Notes under the pieces: generated by a model
What the model was told of the DNA's origin: nothing
What the model saw: only the letters and a program-made list of their open reading frames with translations
Databases searched by the model: none
Assembly (NCBI GenBank): GCA_904066235.2
Contig: CAJFCV020000004.1
Coordinates: forward strand, 6,944,001-7,008,000
Direction of reading: 5' to 3'
DNA: 64,000 bases
Origin: Bursaphelenchus xylophilus
Taxonomy: Eukaryota; Nematoda; Chromadorea; Rhabditida; Aphelenchoididae
In this document: positions 22,141-35,316 of the stretch, one piece after another
Numbering within the stretch: position 1 is the stretch's first letter
How the letters are laid out: the number at the start of each line of letters is the position of its first letter
Program-made: the position numbers and the translations under genes

Positions 22141-24199
22141 ATGGGTAAAGAGAAAAACAAGGAAACCAAAACGGAAGAAAACGTAAGGTTATTTCGAAAT
22201 TGAGTGAGACTATATGTGCAGGATAATGAGGACGACATTTCGATCACCGATGACATCCGCGGCGCAGAATACTACCATGGTCTTGTGCCTCGAACAGATA
22301 TTGAACCGCTTCTGAAGAAAGAAGGAGACTTTTTGTTGCGTAAAACGGAGCACAATCCTGGTAAGAGACGGCGAATACTTCAACAGCCTTCTGTAATAAA
22401 TATAAGGATGGTAACATACGCATCAAATCGGGTGTCGCGGCCTGAAACCGCGATTCCTTGTCTGTCAGGCCTCTATACAAGAAATGCGCAATTCTTGTCA
22501 CCATCCTAATATAGGGTGTTCCAAGAATCATGGAAAAAACTATTCATTAATAACTTTGTGCTCGGTGGTCCAATCCGAAATTTTTTTTTGCATTTTGCAG
22601 AAAAACCTTGGAGTTTTTAGAATCAAAAAAAAATTTTTTTGTTTTATCGGCGGAGACTTCCATAATCCGCCTTGAATTCGGTGGAGTGCGTTTTTCACAA
22701 ACGAGGCTGTAAAAATTGGTTCATTTTTTTCTCCGCTGATTTCTCCGCCGAATTGCCTTTTTGTCTTCTCCCATATGTTTTGGTTTTAGCCAATTTTGAC
22801 TCCCCAAATTCGAAGAAAAATCGTCCGCCGAGGTTAAAACATGTCTCCGCCGAATGACAAAAAATTGAAATTAATGTCATATTGTATCTTCTGAATCCTT
22901 TCCCGCCCATTTTCTTCACACAAACAACTATTTACAGCCTCATTTGTGAAAAAAACACTCCGCCGAATTGAGAGAGGGAGGATTACCGAAGTCTCCTCCG
23001 ATCAAAGAAAAAATTTTTTGTTGATTCTAAAAACTCAAAGGTTTTCCTGCAAAATGCAAAAAAAAATTTTCGGATTGGACCACCGAGCACAAAGTTATTA
23101 AAGAATAGTTTTTTTCCATAATTCTTGGAACACCCTGTATAATGAAAATAATTGTTCCAGGAGTGATTGTGTTGGCTCTATCTGTAAGGCATGATGGTCA
23201 TATCCGGCATTTTATGATCAATCAAGACGAGGACGGCTCTTTTTACCTGGAACACCATCGGGAAAAGACGGTCGCAGAACTCATAAACTGGCATCGGTCC
23301 ACTCGAACACCCCTCTCAACCGCCACTCCAGCCAAACTCAGACGTCCTGTGGAAAGACCGGCCTGGCTTCTGAATCATGATTCCATCAAGTTGTCCAAGA
23401 AGTTGGGAGAAGGCGCTTTCGGAGAAGTTTATTTGGCTGAATTCACAAACGCGGCAGAGAAGGTGGAAGTGGCTGTGAAAACGATGCGAGAAGAAGCAAC
23501 CAGAGAAGCCAGACTCAAGTTCATGAAGGAGGCTCGACTGATGAGGAAATTCCAGCACAAACACGTGGTTCGTATCCTGGGAGTTGCGGTTCATGAGCAT
23601 CCCTTGATGTTGGTCATGGAATTATGCCCTGGGGGCTCTTTGTTGTCATACCTCCGAAAGAACAAAGGAAGTGTGAATCAACAAACCAAACTCAGATTTG
23701 TCTCGGAAGCTGCTGAAGGACTGTTCTTTTTGGAGCGCCAGAAATGCATCCATCGTGACATTGCGGCTAGAAATTGTCTTTTGACCGCCAAGTTGGATGT
23801 GAAGGTAGCCGACTTTGGAATGAGCGATGATCGGGTTTCCGTACATGATGACAAGTTGGATAAGGTTCCCGTGAAGTGGCTCGCCCCCGAGACTATGCAG
23901 AATAAGATGTATTCCAACAAGACAGATGTCTGGTAAGCTCGGTAATAATATATTAAGGTCCATTTAGGTCCTTTGGAGTGCTTGTTTGGGAGATTTATGC
24001 AGACGGATCCGACCCATACCCCGGCCTCACCAATATCCAGACCAGAGCCAAGATTGTTGTTCAGGATTATAGAATGGAAATGCCTAAGGGCACACCCGCC
24101 GCCATGAGTAAAATGGTCTCTCAATGTTGGGCCAAAGATCCCGAGAAAAGACCGGACTTTTCCAAGATCACCAAGATGCTCAAGGAAATGAAAGCGTAA
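22141..24199 (+). CDS. Non-receptor tyrosine kinase, SH2 + kinase (Fer/FRK type)
   Basis: Short Fer-like cytoplasmic tyrosine kinase. Four exons (22141-22182, 22222-22360, 23161-23932, 23968-24199) give 394 residues. A charged N-terminus precedes an SH2 domain (AEYYHGLVPR, GDFLLRKTE with the phosphotyrosine-binding arginine). The kinase domain has GEGAFGEVYLA, VAVK, HRDIAARN, DFGMSD, VPVKWLAPE and SFGVLVWEI. It lacks the F-BAR region of Fer, as in the expanded nematode group that includes frk-1. The activation loop between DFG and the APE motif contains no tyrosine, unlike Fer. Intron 2 (22361-23160, 800 bp) carries two inverted-repeat elements. Confidence 0.93.
22403..22511. mobile_element. 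Small hairpin element in kinase intron 2
   Basis: The ends TATAAGGATGGTAAC and GTCACCATCCTAATA are near-complementary over about 14 bp. Internal hairpins GCGGCCTGAAACCGCG and AAGAAATGCGCAATTCTT lie between. This resembles a roughly 105-bp MITE abutting the larger fold-back. TA-like flanks are present on both sides. Confidence 0.45.
22510..23141. mobile_element. Fold-back/MITE element with about 200-bp terminal inverted repeats
   Basis: The left arm (22510 to about 22720) and right arm (about 22935-23141) are inverted copies with roughly 90% identity by eye. They start TATAGGGTGTTCCAAGAAT on the left and TACAGGGTGTTCCAAGAAT on the right, and are flanked by TA. Shared blocks include GTGCTCGGTGGTCCAATCCG, TTTTGCATTTTGCAG and GAGTTTTTAGAATCAA. 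The central 210 bp repeats the word TCCGCCGAAT. There is no transposase frame, so it is non-autonomous; the TA duplication and ends suggest a Tc1/mariner-type origin. Confidence 0.85.
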
Positions 24200-24350
24200 T
24201 TCCCGAATAAAGCACGCAGACCAACAATATTAATATACGAAAAGCGCCTACGCATGGGCACTTTAATCTTGATATAAAAACAAAGTGAATTCAAATAATT
24301 ATAATTAAACTAGATATATTATCACATTCGAAGGCAGATTCTGGTAAAGG

Positions 24351-27300
24351 TTAGACTTGAGGCTGATAGTTTTGCGCCTGCAAGTCCTCCTCGTCATCGG
24401 TAACTGGCTCATTGTATTTTCGGAGTCTTCTTCGGTAATTGGTCAGCTTGGCGTCTTGCTCAGCAAGAAGAAGAAGGGTGTCGTCATGCTCTCGTCTGAT
24501 GGAATTCAATTCATTCTTGGCACTTATCTACAATACATAACCAATTAAGTTCTGTAATATTTTTCAACAACTATAAAAAAACTCTTACTACTCACCAGTT
24601 CCTTGAATGATGAAGTAGTTAACTGTTTATTTGCGTCATCGAGAGTTGCGTTCAGTCGCTGAACTTCCACTTTGGTTCGCTCCAGCTCCTCCACCGCCTG
24701 TGTGTATGTTTTACTCTGCCCTTCGAAGCATTCCCATCCGTATTTTAATTGCTGTTCCATCTGAGCAATCTGTGAAGTTAGCTGTCCAATGACGGCGTCC
24801 TGAGGATTAGGGAGTTGTGCAAGTTGATATGTCTGCCATTGCTCGGCAAATGCCTTGTAGCGCTCTGCTTCTGATTGCCATTGCCGTGCCACTCTACAAA
24901 GTAACTTTATTATGACCAGAGGCGTATCTGGGGAGCTTTTCTGGGGCAGGGGAGGGGTACGACATAGAAAAACACGAAAAGAAGCAACGACTGTCAACTT
25001 ACGTTGCCATCTGTTCCGCTTGTATGGCCAATCCAGAAAACCTGATGCATTCTTCTTCCTTCAGACGTAATCTCTCTTTGACTTTACTCAATTCATTCTG
25101 TAATTCTTGGATTTCCGCGGTTTTCTGATCGTTTCCTTTAGGCTAAAAACATCAAATAAAATCAGTAGCAACAAAAACAAGCTATGAAGATGAAACACAA
25201 AGAAAAGAAACCGCACAATGTCCACAAATTCCCATACTTCTTGGTCGGGTGGAGTCCCATTTTCCTTGCTCGTCAGCTTCGCTCGATCCAACTCTTGTCT
25301 CAACTGGGCGATCTGTTCATCTTGTTGTTTTATCAGCTTCTTATACGACGTTACAACAGCCTCAGTGTTCGACGGATTGGCTTGGTAATCGCCATTGGGG
25401 CGAAAGATCTTCATCAAGATGCCTAAAACGGCAGTTACAGTACAGGGTGGCCAGAGAATTCCTCCACAAAGTTTTTGTCGATTTCTAATATCCAAAAAAC
25501 TGATTTTTCAGTCGAAAAGAAAATGGCCGGTTTTTTGCCTAAAAAAATTCCACCAACGCGGAAAGTAGTGCATTCAACGGATACTTTTGATCGCTCTTTT
25601 GGTCATCACACTAATCTTAAACGGTTTATTTTGATTTCCTATGGCTGAAAAGAGGATGTTTGCTTATTTTTTTGTGTTTATCAAACATTTGTCGAAGGTA
25701 ATGAAAGTTTGACCCCCTTCTAACTCGGTCCAAAGTGTACCAATTCGGACCAAATTTGGTACATCGTCTACTCACAACCTAGTAACAAAAAATAAAATAG
25801 CAGGATAAACCATATAGTTGTATTTCAAATTCCAGAGGCAATTTTCAAAAACCATCTTAAAAATCGGAGGAAAAGTTTTGACCCTTTAAAAAATGTTAAA
25901 TATCGCCGGCGGATGCACCCAGAAACTTTCGCTTTAAATAAAGCGTTTAAAACTGGTGTGATAACCAAAAAATCTATCACAAACTCTCCGCCAAATACAC
26001 TACTTTTAATTTTTTTAGGCGAAAAAATCCCTTCCTTCTACTGCGAAAGGAGTTTCTTGGATATCTTGTCTGAGCGCCAAGAAATCGACAGAAACTTTTG
26101 GGGAATTTCTATGGACACGCTTGTATATTAAAGTCAAATTACCTTCAGAACTTTTAAACAGCTTTGTGAATTGATACTCCAAGAGCAGATCATGGGCTGT
26201 GGTTCCCGAGGGTAGCGGTTTTTGAGCCGCTCTGATGTAATATTCGGACTTGGAAAGGGAATCCAGGCCATCTGCCACTTGGTCCAAGCCCACTCTTCTT
26301 TGTATCGTATCCATCAACTGTTTCCTAAAACAGGAGTCAACCATTGTTGAAAACACTTACTTTCGTCCGGCGTTATCAACAGAATCATAATAATGTACAC
26401 AAACTCCCAGAACAAAAGCCATCAATCCCTTCAAAACTTGACTCTCTCCTTCTTTCAGCTCAGTGTTGGCGTTATTAAGATGTGATGTCAAATACTCCAA
26501 GTACCGGTCGTCATGAAGGAATTCTTCCACAGCTTCCCCACAATTCTGAAGCCATACTCCCAATAACATCAACAAAGCGCATCTTGTTTGCAATCTCCTT
26601 GCTCCCAAAGATACCAAGAGATTTCCAATATGATTCAGAAGAGAGCTGGGCTCTTCTCCTGGGACTGTGGACATCTGAACTCGAAGTAATTGAGGTTTAA
26701 GATGATCCGCATCATATAAGGTGTAGATCAAACAAACAGCACCGAACCAGACTTGGACAGACTCGGCACTGATAATGGCAGCGCAAAGATAATGCCAGAG
26801 GTCATCGTCCAGATTCTTCTCTTTATCCTCAGATTCAGCGGTAGGAAGAAGCGAGTTGATAATCTACAATAATTTACATATAAAAACACCACGAAAGATA
26901 CCATACTCTTTGTTTTCCCGTGTCATTTCCATACAAGTAACATAAAAAGCAATAAAAGACAGAACATCGCAGTCTGAACAGCTGTTTCTCGGTGGTCATA
27001 GACATTAGAAGCACCATTAATGCCGATCTAAACAACAAAATATATAATTACAAATACACCTACTTTTCACCTTCCGGAGTTTGAATAGTACTTGAAGCCA
27101 AGAACTGTTGATTCGCATAGTTACCACGTATCACATCAGCGACAGTGACCGCCGTCTCACTCAAAACATCGACAGTAACAACAAATTCGGACAATAACGT
27201 CTTTACCAGTAATTGAATTAGGCCTAAAATCAAACAAAAATAAAACAAATGTAGCCATCTTACCTGTCTGAAGAATGGCCCTTTGAGAAGCATGAGTATT

Positions 27301-28381
27301 GGCATGGGTGTTATCAGTAGGGGATACCAAGGTCCTAATCACTTGCAAAATAAAAATAAAATTGGCAGTCTTCTGAGGTAACCAATCGGCTTCCGGGCTC
27401 TCCTCAAAGTCATCTGGAGGATATAAGAAGTCATTCGTCAGCTTTAGCAAGCGATTAATTAAGCTGAAATTGTAATTGAAGATAAAATAATAGCAGCTGA
27501 TAACATTTAAAAAATTTTGCTATCCAAACGTCTAAAACAATATCACGAAAACAAACCTGGCCTCTCTAAAAAGTTCCTGATTGTTTGCATTCTTCTTTAA
27601 AAGATTCAGTATTACAAAGAGACAGTCTTCCACTACAATACTGTCCGCTGGCTCGTTCTCAATCACCTCAAATAACATTTGAAAACAATTTTGGAAGACG
27701 AGTAGCTGCTGAAGAGCAATATTTCCCCGGCTCAGTTCACTCAACATAAGGACAACATGGTTTCTGATGACTTCTCGCTGTTCATTGAGTAGATCAACAA
27801 TCCTCGACGTTCCTGTTGGGTCTTTGACAATAGCTTCTTGTACTTCTCCAGCCCGATGTCTCAATAAAGTTGTTAACAATTGAATGGCATTCCTAAATTA
27901 TAATAAATCAACAGTAGAAAACTTACTTTCTGACGGCAAAATTATCGTTCTCAAGACATTTCAGAATCGCTGGCATAAAAACGGGCTTGCGAACAATCAA
28001 TTCAGCTAGCCGATCACAGATATCTTCCTCAAGATTGTCCTCATCATCGCCCAAAACAGCATTCAGAATCTCTAATACCATAGCAATTATGTCCAGTTCC
28101 TCTTCCGTATCCAAAATCTGCATGTACAGATGCATTCCAGCAGTAGCCACCAAGAGTCGTGCATTCTAAACAATGACAATACAATAAGTCAGCGCTTCTC
28201 TAAATATCGAAGAACTAAGTAAATCCCATACTTTGGCGCAAGATCTAAGTCCTTTCAACGCATTTCTTTTGTCCGGTAACGTAGAAGCGGTCTCCAAGCG
28301 TTCAACGAACTTCTCGACGAGCTCGGAGTTATCAGCACTCGGCTCCTCACCTCCTCCGAAAAAGTTCCGAAGGTACGACAT
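24351..28381 (-). CDS. uso-1: General vesicular transport factor p115 (USO1)
   Basis: Golgi tethering factor that bridges COPI/COPII vesicles through GM130 and Rab1. The N-terminus [13 protein letters not shown] and [11 protein letters not shown] match p115. The armadillo-like globular head follows in many exons: [82 protein letters not shown] coiled-coil tail ([23 protein letters not shown] and [16 protein letters not shown]) ends in [11 protein letters not shown], the family's LLxDQD block, and a short acidic tail. Most introns are 40-50 bp. One at 25423-26142 is 720 bp because it contains a fold-back element. About a dozen exons were joined by eye, so some internal boundaries are approximate. 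Confidence 0.93.
25441..26125. mobile_element. Fold-back/MITE element filling a p115 intron
   Basis: The left end TACAGGGTGGCCAGAGAATT and the inverted right end TACAAGCGTGTCCATAGAAA begin degenerate arms of about 130 bp. These share GTTTTTGTCGATTTC/GTTTCTGTCGATTTC, ATATCCAA and GCCTAAAAAAATT. The element begins about 16 bp from the donor and 17 bp from the acceptor, so the host intron without it would be about 35 bp. No transposase frame is present. Confidence 0.75.
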
Positions 28382-29179
28382 CTACACGATCATCCAAGGA
28401 CACGTTGAATTCCAATATTTTTTTTGGAATTTACTTCCAAATTTCTTTCCAACACATTATTGCGGAATGCCAAGAAATTTCGGAGAATATGATTTCAATT
28501 TGAGACCCAAATTTGAAAGTTCGTCCACAGAATTACAGAAATATCACGTCTTTGTGAAAGGACTGATGTGTAAGCCGTCGAAATAAATGTAACATTACGC
28601 AACGGATGGGCTTACGGAGTCTTATTCTTTAAAATCCTAATTGGAGGGGAGAAGCCCTATTTCGGATTCAAGCAATCGACCGAAATGCAGGGATCTGTTC
28701 TAGTTCTTCTATTATATTATATAAACATCCGTTAAGCAAGGCAGTCTTTTTAGTCATCGATGTCAAGCTTATTCTGGATAAAATTAAAACGAAGATAGAC
28801 CCTTGATATTGAAGATTTGAAAGACCATATATGTCATCATGGGCGATCCTTGTGAGTCTGAACTTTTTATGTGTGCCCTGAGGGCCGAAAACACGTTTTG
28901 AAACTCAATTTTTCGTCACAGCCAGTGATCTATAAATAGAGAAAAAATGCTGCCTGCAAAGATGCTGATCTTTTAAAGGAAAATTTTTAAAAATGAAATA
29001 TTTTGTAATGTTATCAGAAAGCACGCGCCTTACATTTTAATTAAAATGCGTAAAATAAATAACCGTATGACCGCTCAAAACAATAACGTCTAACCTTTTG
29101 AGTAAAATGTTTATCAGCAATCGATATTGATTATAACAATTAAACTTGAGTAAAGGAGTCGTGAATAACATAAATAAGT
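28382..29179. other. Intergenic, p115 to RNPS1-like gene
   Basis: This interval contains the p115 promoter and the 3' flank of the RNPS1-like gene. I see nothing coding or structured that I can support. Confidence 0.4.
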
Positions 29180-29996
29180 TTAACGCGAACGGCTTCTTCG
29201 CCCCAAGGGCATTCTGTTGGGATTTCCACCACCACCACCGCCCGCTCGGAATGGACTTCGACGGCGCGGAGGAGACCGACGGCGGTCGTAGCCACCAGGA
29301 CGATCCCCTCCACCACGAGGTCGATCCCTTGTGGCCGGCATCAGGTCGCATTTGACAACCAGACCATCTATTTGACCTCCATCCATGTGTTTCACTGCCT
29401 TTTCGGCATCTTCTGCTTTCTCGAACTCGATGTAAGCTTGACCACGAGATAAATGAGAAAATACTGGGTCTGGGGGAAGATCTACCTTCTTCAAAGGTCC
29501 ATAGGTTCCAAAGATTTCATTTAAGTGCTCCTTGTTCACATTTGTGGACAGACTCTTCACGATAATCCTGAAAAAATTATTGGTTATCTACGAATGAACG
29601 CGCCAATCGACGTAGATCATATTCCCACATAAATTAGCTAGGGATAACTCTAAACAAAAAAAATATAAGAAAGCCTTACTTGCTGGGTGGTGGAGTTTTA
29701 GAACGTCTGGGTTCGCGTTTGGGACTTCTACGTGGAGATCTTCTTGGAGATACAGATCTTCTAGAAGCGACTGTTCGATCTCCACGCGCTGGCCCTCCAA
29801 CACGTCGAGGACTCCGGCTTCTGGACTTTCTGCGGTTTCTGTCTGTGGCGGAAGGCTTGTTTCTTCTGGGGCTTGGAGACCTTGATGAGGAGGACGAACG
29901 AGAAGAACTGCTGGAAGAAGAACTGCTTCCTGAAGAAGAAGACGAAGACGAGGAGCTTGAGGAAGCTCGACGACGTCGAGGAGATCTTTCAACCAT
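29180..29996 (-). CDS. RNPS1: RNPS1-like SR protein with one RRM
   Basis: Splicing activator and exon-junction-complex (ASAP) component. Two exons (29996-29680, 29567-29180) encode 234 residues. The N-terminus starts MVERSPRRRR, then a long uninterrupted serine tract and RS/SPRR repeats. The single RRM has RNP2 IIVKSLSTNV and RNP1 GQAYIEF, and ends with the RNPS1 signature KHMDGGQIDG. The C-terminus is RG/RS-rich (GGGDRPGGYDRRRSPPRRR). The serine tract length may be polymorphic because the coding repeat is near-pure. Confidence 0.93.
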
Positions 29997-31981
29997 CGTT
30001 GACAAGTGAACAGAAAAATAAAATATAAAACACGGCTGTTTCACACAACAGAAAAGCGGAGTTTGTCCTTTTTTGAAGCGGGGGCGCAGCTCGTTGAGAC
30101 CAAAAGTGACTGTTTTCTAATACTTCAACTTTCAAACTAATAGTCGAAACAAAAATCGACCATTAACCACAAAAAATACAATTTGTCGTTAATCTAACGA
30201 CATACTAAACACATTTCAGAAATTTGAGATGTCCGTGGTGCTAAATTAACCGACGTTGGGGATACCGTACAAAAACCAAAATGGGAATTTATATCACGAA
30301 GTGGATATGTAAACACATGATCCTGATTTCATAAATACCGAAAATGTCAAAAAAGGTTGACTGATCATGAAGTTATGACATCCAAAAGACATGCCAATTT
30401 TTGAAAATTTCGAAAGACTACAGTATCCTTTGAACTAACAGTCAGAGCAAAACGACCATTATTGAAACTACCTTGTCTTGGTTATATTTTAGTATACTGC
30501 ATGGCTTTGAGGCTGTGTTTCTTTTATTTAATTAAAAACCCTGATTACTCTTTTACTATATATTTAGGTAAGCAATTAACTGTTACCTCATATGATGGCT
30601 TTATAAACCTTAACGCGCATTTTGAATTAATTATTATTCTGAAAAGGTAAATTGTTTTTTCTATTATTCTATTATAATATCAATTACATCACACTTCTGA
30701 TGATACGGTACGATTTATTCCTAAACATGTTTCATCGTATACCTTGCTCTGCAAGCTGCGCATTTTTTGTTTTTTTTCACGAAAGCGACCTTTGAAAACG
30801 CCGTGAAAAGCGTCCAATTTTTCTTCGACATGCCAAGCTGGACTTGTTTTCGCTGCAGAACCCGCATCGGTCTCTCAAGGCAGTTCCGCAGTAGGTATAC
30901 TGTAGTACGCGCGGTAAAGCTAAGGCACGCAACTTCTTGTCCACTAAATATAGCGGGTGTAGTTCGCGGAGGCCCCCGTACTGACCCTTTGTGACAATCA
31001 ATCGAAAATAATTACGAAAAAATTCCAAATTTCACCGGCTTCGGGCTCCAAAATTTGCAACGAAAATTGCAGAGGTCAGTATGACTTTAGTAAACGTAAG
31101 CCCGTCATTTTTTGGGGGTGAAAAAATGGTGTGTTTCAGCTTCAATTTGATAAAAATTTTAATAGAAGTTGGTGCCCTATTGGTGGAGAAATACATGAAA
31201 AATGTTGAAGGTTCTGAGTGGCCCACCCTGTACTGCTCGACAATTAAAAATGAAGTCTCGATTTTGAGCCGGATTTTCCCGAAGGCACAAGGTGTTCCCT
31301 CGAATGGCCTCTTCGGTGCGTAACGCCAATTCAGGGTGCGTTTTAAAACTATTTTTGGCGACAATTAAAAATGATTGTTTTTTCCATAGTCGACCAGCTC
31401 TATCAACCTGTAGTAGTCATTTTCCAGAACGGTGGGGAAGTTCAGACCATTCCTTCGTCAGCATTTTTTGATTTTATCTTTAAAATTCCTTTCAATCTCC
31501 AAATTTTGAGAACTGAAAACATGCGGGACTACAGTCTTGACCCGCGTCAATCCAGCGCAGTTAAAGCTACTGTCTGACCAAGATTCGAAGATCGTAAAAC
31601 AAAGAAGGAACCGTTACGCATTAATATTCTGAGCGGCGCCACACTTTTGTAATTGGCTCTTTAATTGGGCGCCTTTTCAGTTCGTTTGTCAGCTTCTGAA
31701 TATGTTTACAGAGCAGTTCAGATGTCTCAAATGGCTAAAAAAGGGCAACCGGAAGTTATCGGTAACTTTATCTCCTTAATATTACTTTTGTCGATTAATA
31801 CAATAGGTAAAAATCAAAGGAAACCAGGTCAATGAAAGATGGATTTATTTGTAGATAGTAAACTGACAATATTTATACTTATGTATAACCCCAAGCATTG
31901 TCTTTAGGTGGTACCTAAGTATGTTTCTCAGGTTATACTGAATAATTATTGTTGTGAATATAGTCACTGTACTTGAGAGGA
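29997..31981. other. Intergenic, RNPS1-like to FEZF-like gene
   Basis: Nearly 2 kb with no supported gene. At 31186-31232 a terminal-repeat-like sequence, read on the minus strand as TACAGGGTGGGCCACTCAG, matches the first ten bases of the p115-intron element's end. A partner end was not found. Confidence 0.4.
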
Positions 31982-33069
<1,088 letters not shown>

Positions 33070-35316
33070 TTAGTAGCAATAGTAGTACTAACAGTCGTAC
33101 GCTCCGAACAGTAACAAGACAGTTCTTCGATCTTCCCAGCAAATAACAAACTTCGAAAGGCACGTTCAGAAAACGGCTTGTGGGCGGGATTCTGAGCAAG
33201 TCAATTGGCTCCAGCGGCAGCCGTCTTCAAGACCTTTTTACCGTAATCCCCCTGCGGAAAGAACCCTTCCAAAAGACGCGCCTGACTTAATCCCCTTCCC
33301 ATTTTTGTGTTTAGATCTCCGCCGGCCAAACCATGTGTTGATCGAAGACAAGTGCTCGCTCCAGGGGATGTGCATCTGACGGTCACTGCCTGAGGGGCTT
33401 AGGGTCCCTTCCTGTGGAATTATGGAAATTCGGAATCAGATTATCTGAAATGGCGCGACGTCTTTGTGCCCGGCGACCTCAAAAAGTCGCCTGGTGTCCG
33501 TGAAAAACGGCTTAGAAAATCGGATCGAGGGCAGTGTCAACCATGCCGGAATCCAACTCTGTTTTGCTTATCTTTCATATTTCTATCTGTAATACCAATT
33601 TATGTCGGAATAATTAAAAACTTTGCCATTATTCCTTTATTATCATCAAATCAAATGAACAATCAATCGGATCAACACTTATCAAGGAAAATGACATTTT
33701 CTTTTTTTCGGAGTAAAATATTTGGATTGGGAGAGTAGAGTAAGATTAAATGAATAAGCCCTGAGTCGAGGAGACACAGCGGAAAGAAGAGAGACGCCAG
33801 ACAAACGAGCAAGCATACAATATTACTTTCACTTTGTGGTTAACCCTTGTGATTATCATACATTTCCCTGGGTACTGTTTAGCACGTGGTTAAGAGAAGT
33901 GAGTACCCGCTTTAAGTCGATTAAAATGATAAGGTTTCGGCGTTTAAGTGCCAACCGAGCAGACAATGCTGGGTCGAAGTGTTCTGAGGCTTAGGGAATT
34001 TTAAATTTACATCCAGAGGGACAATAAAAATGGAGATATTACCCGTCGAAGAGAGTTAATTGATGACAAGAACATTAGAAGATAAAAGGAGGGATCGGAG
34101 AATATTGTTTTACATTTTTGAATGGGACGTTATATCAGAAAGGATCGCAGACTTCAAAATAATGCTACATTAAATAATTTTACGTTTTGATCCTACTCTA
34201 AAAACCATCCAATTCCAGTATAAAATAGACGCGCATATGTGGTTATGGCAGTGGCAATAGCCTGTCGGTCTGCAAATCGTAAAAACGCGAGTTTTTTTTT
34301 GTTTTTCAATTTTTTGGTTGGTTAAGGCGAATATATATTTGGTTTTCTTGAATTGTGAAAATATGTGGCGGAGAGTAATTGCTTGTTCGATTCTACGCTA
34401 GGAATTATATGTGTTCGGATTAAGGCATTATGACCATTATACGAGGAGTTGAGAGACACCCAGGGGATCAGAGAAAAAGGCCGATCTGAGAAATACCAAA
34501 TTCAAGTGAATTACAACGAAAGACAATCATGGACAACAGAATTATCGAAGCGAGCAGGCGCCGAGACTACGTTAAGGTTAAAAAAGATGTCGCGTGAAAA
34601 ACTTGATGACATAGGAAGACAAAATCGGTACAAAACTACTTTCAAAAGAAACAAACATGACCGAAATTATTAATATTAATTAGGTGCTTGATTAAAGAGT
34701 TTTTGGCTGGATAAAGAGAGCTTCTGAAGTCGAGAGATTTACAGTTTCCAATATTGGACATGAGTGGTTGCACTCGAAATGTTTTGGACTACAGTCAGAC
34801 GAGCGACGAGATCGTTATTCGATTGAATTAGAGGCGATTAGCTGCATTGTTTCTGAATTTTCGGTTAACGGAATGACACGAAACAACAAAGGGGGTTAAC
34901 TGCAACATTACAGTAGGCATTACACTGGACAAAAAATGGAGGGAGTTATACAAAACGGAGATCGAAAGACTTGGTTTTATCATTAAAGAAGATGGACCCA
35001 GTATAAGAAGATAAACGAAATGATACTCTGACAAAAGCACAATCGGACTTAAGAGATATTGATTAGAAGAATACGGAAATATAAAGGGCACAGGCTCGTT
35101 TGAAGTACCAGGTGAGTAAAGGAGACCCGTTAGACGAATCAGAAAAGAGAATGTCGATGTGATGTTTGAGCAACGAAAAAGAACGCTACAAAAAACCGAT
35201 TCGATACGAAGATTACTACTAAAAAAGGCATAACTGGGATACTTGGGAGTGGACGTAGAGGAAGGCGGCTAGCTAACTGAGACGAGCTAAGTGATATGTT
35301 CACAGAAAGGGGCTAA
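33070..35316. other. Intergenic, FEZF-like to LIN-66-like gene
   Basis: About 2.2 kb of promoter for the FEZF-like gene and probable long 3' UTR of the gene at 35317. The scattered open frames have no splice context or family resemblance. I see no structured RNA. Confidence 0.4.

Noticed and set aside
34380..34400. GTTCGATTC resembling a tRNA B box
   Set aside because: No A box or cloverleaf arms flank it.
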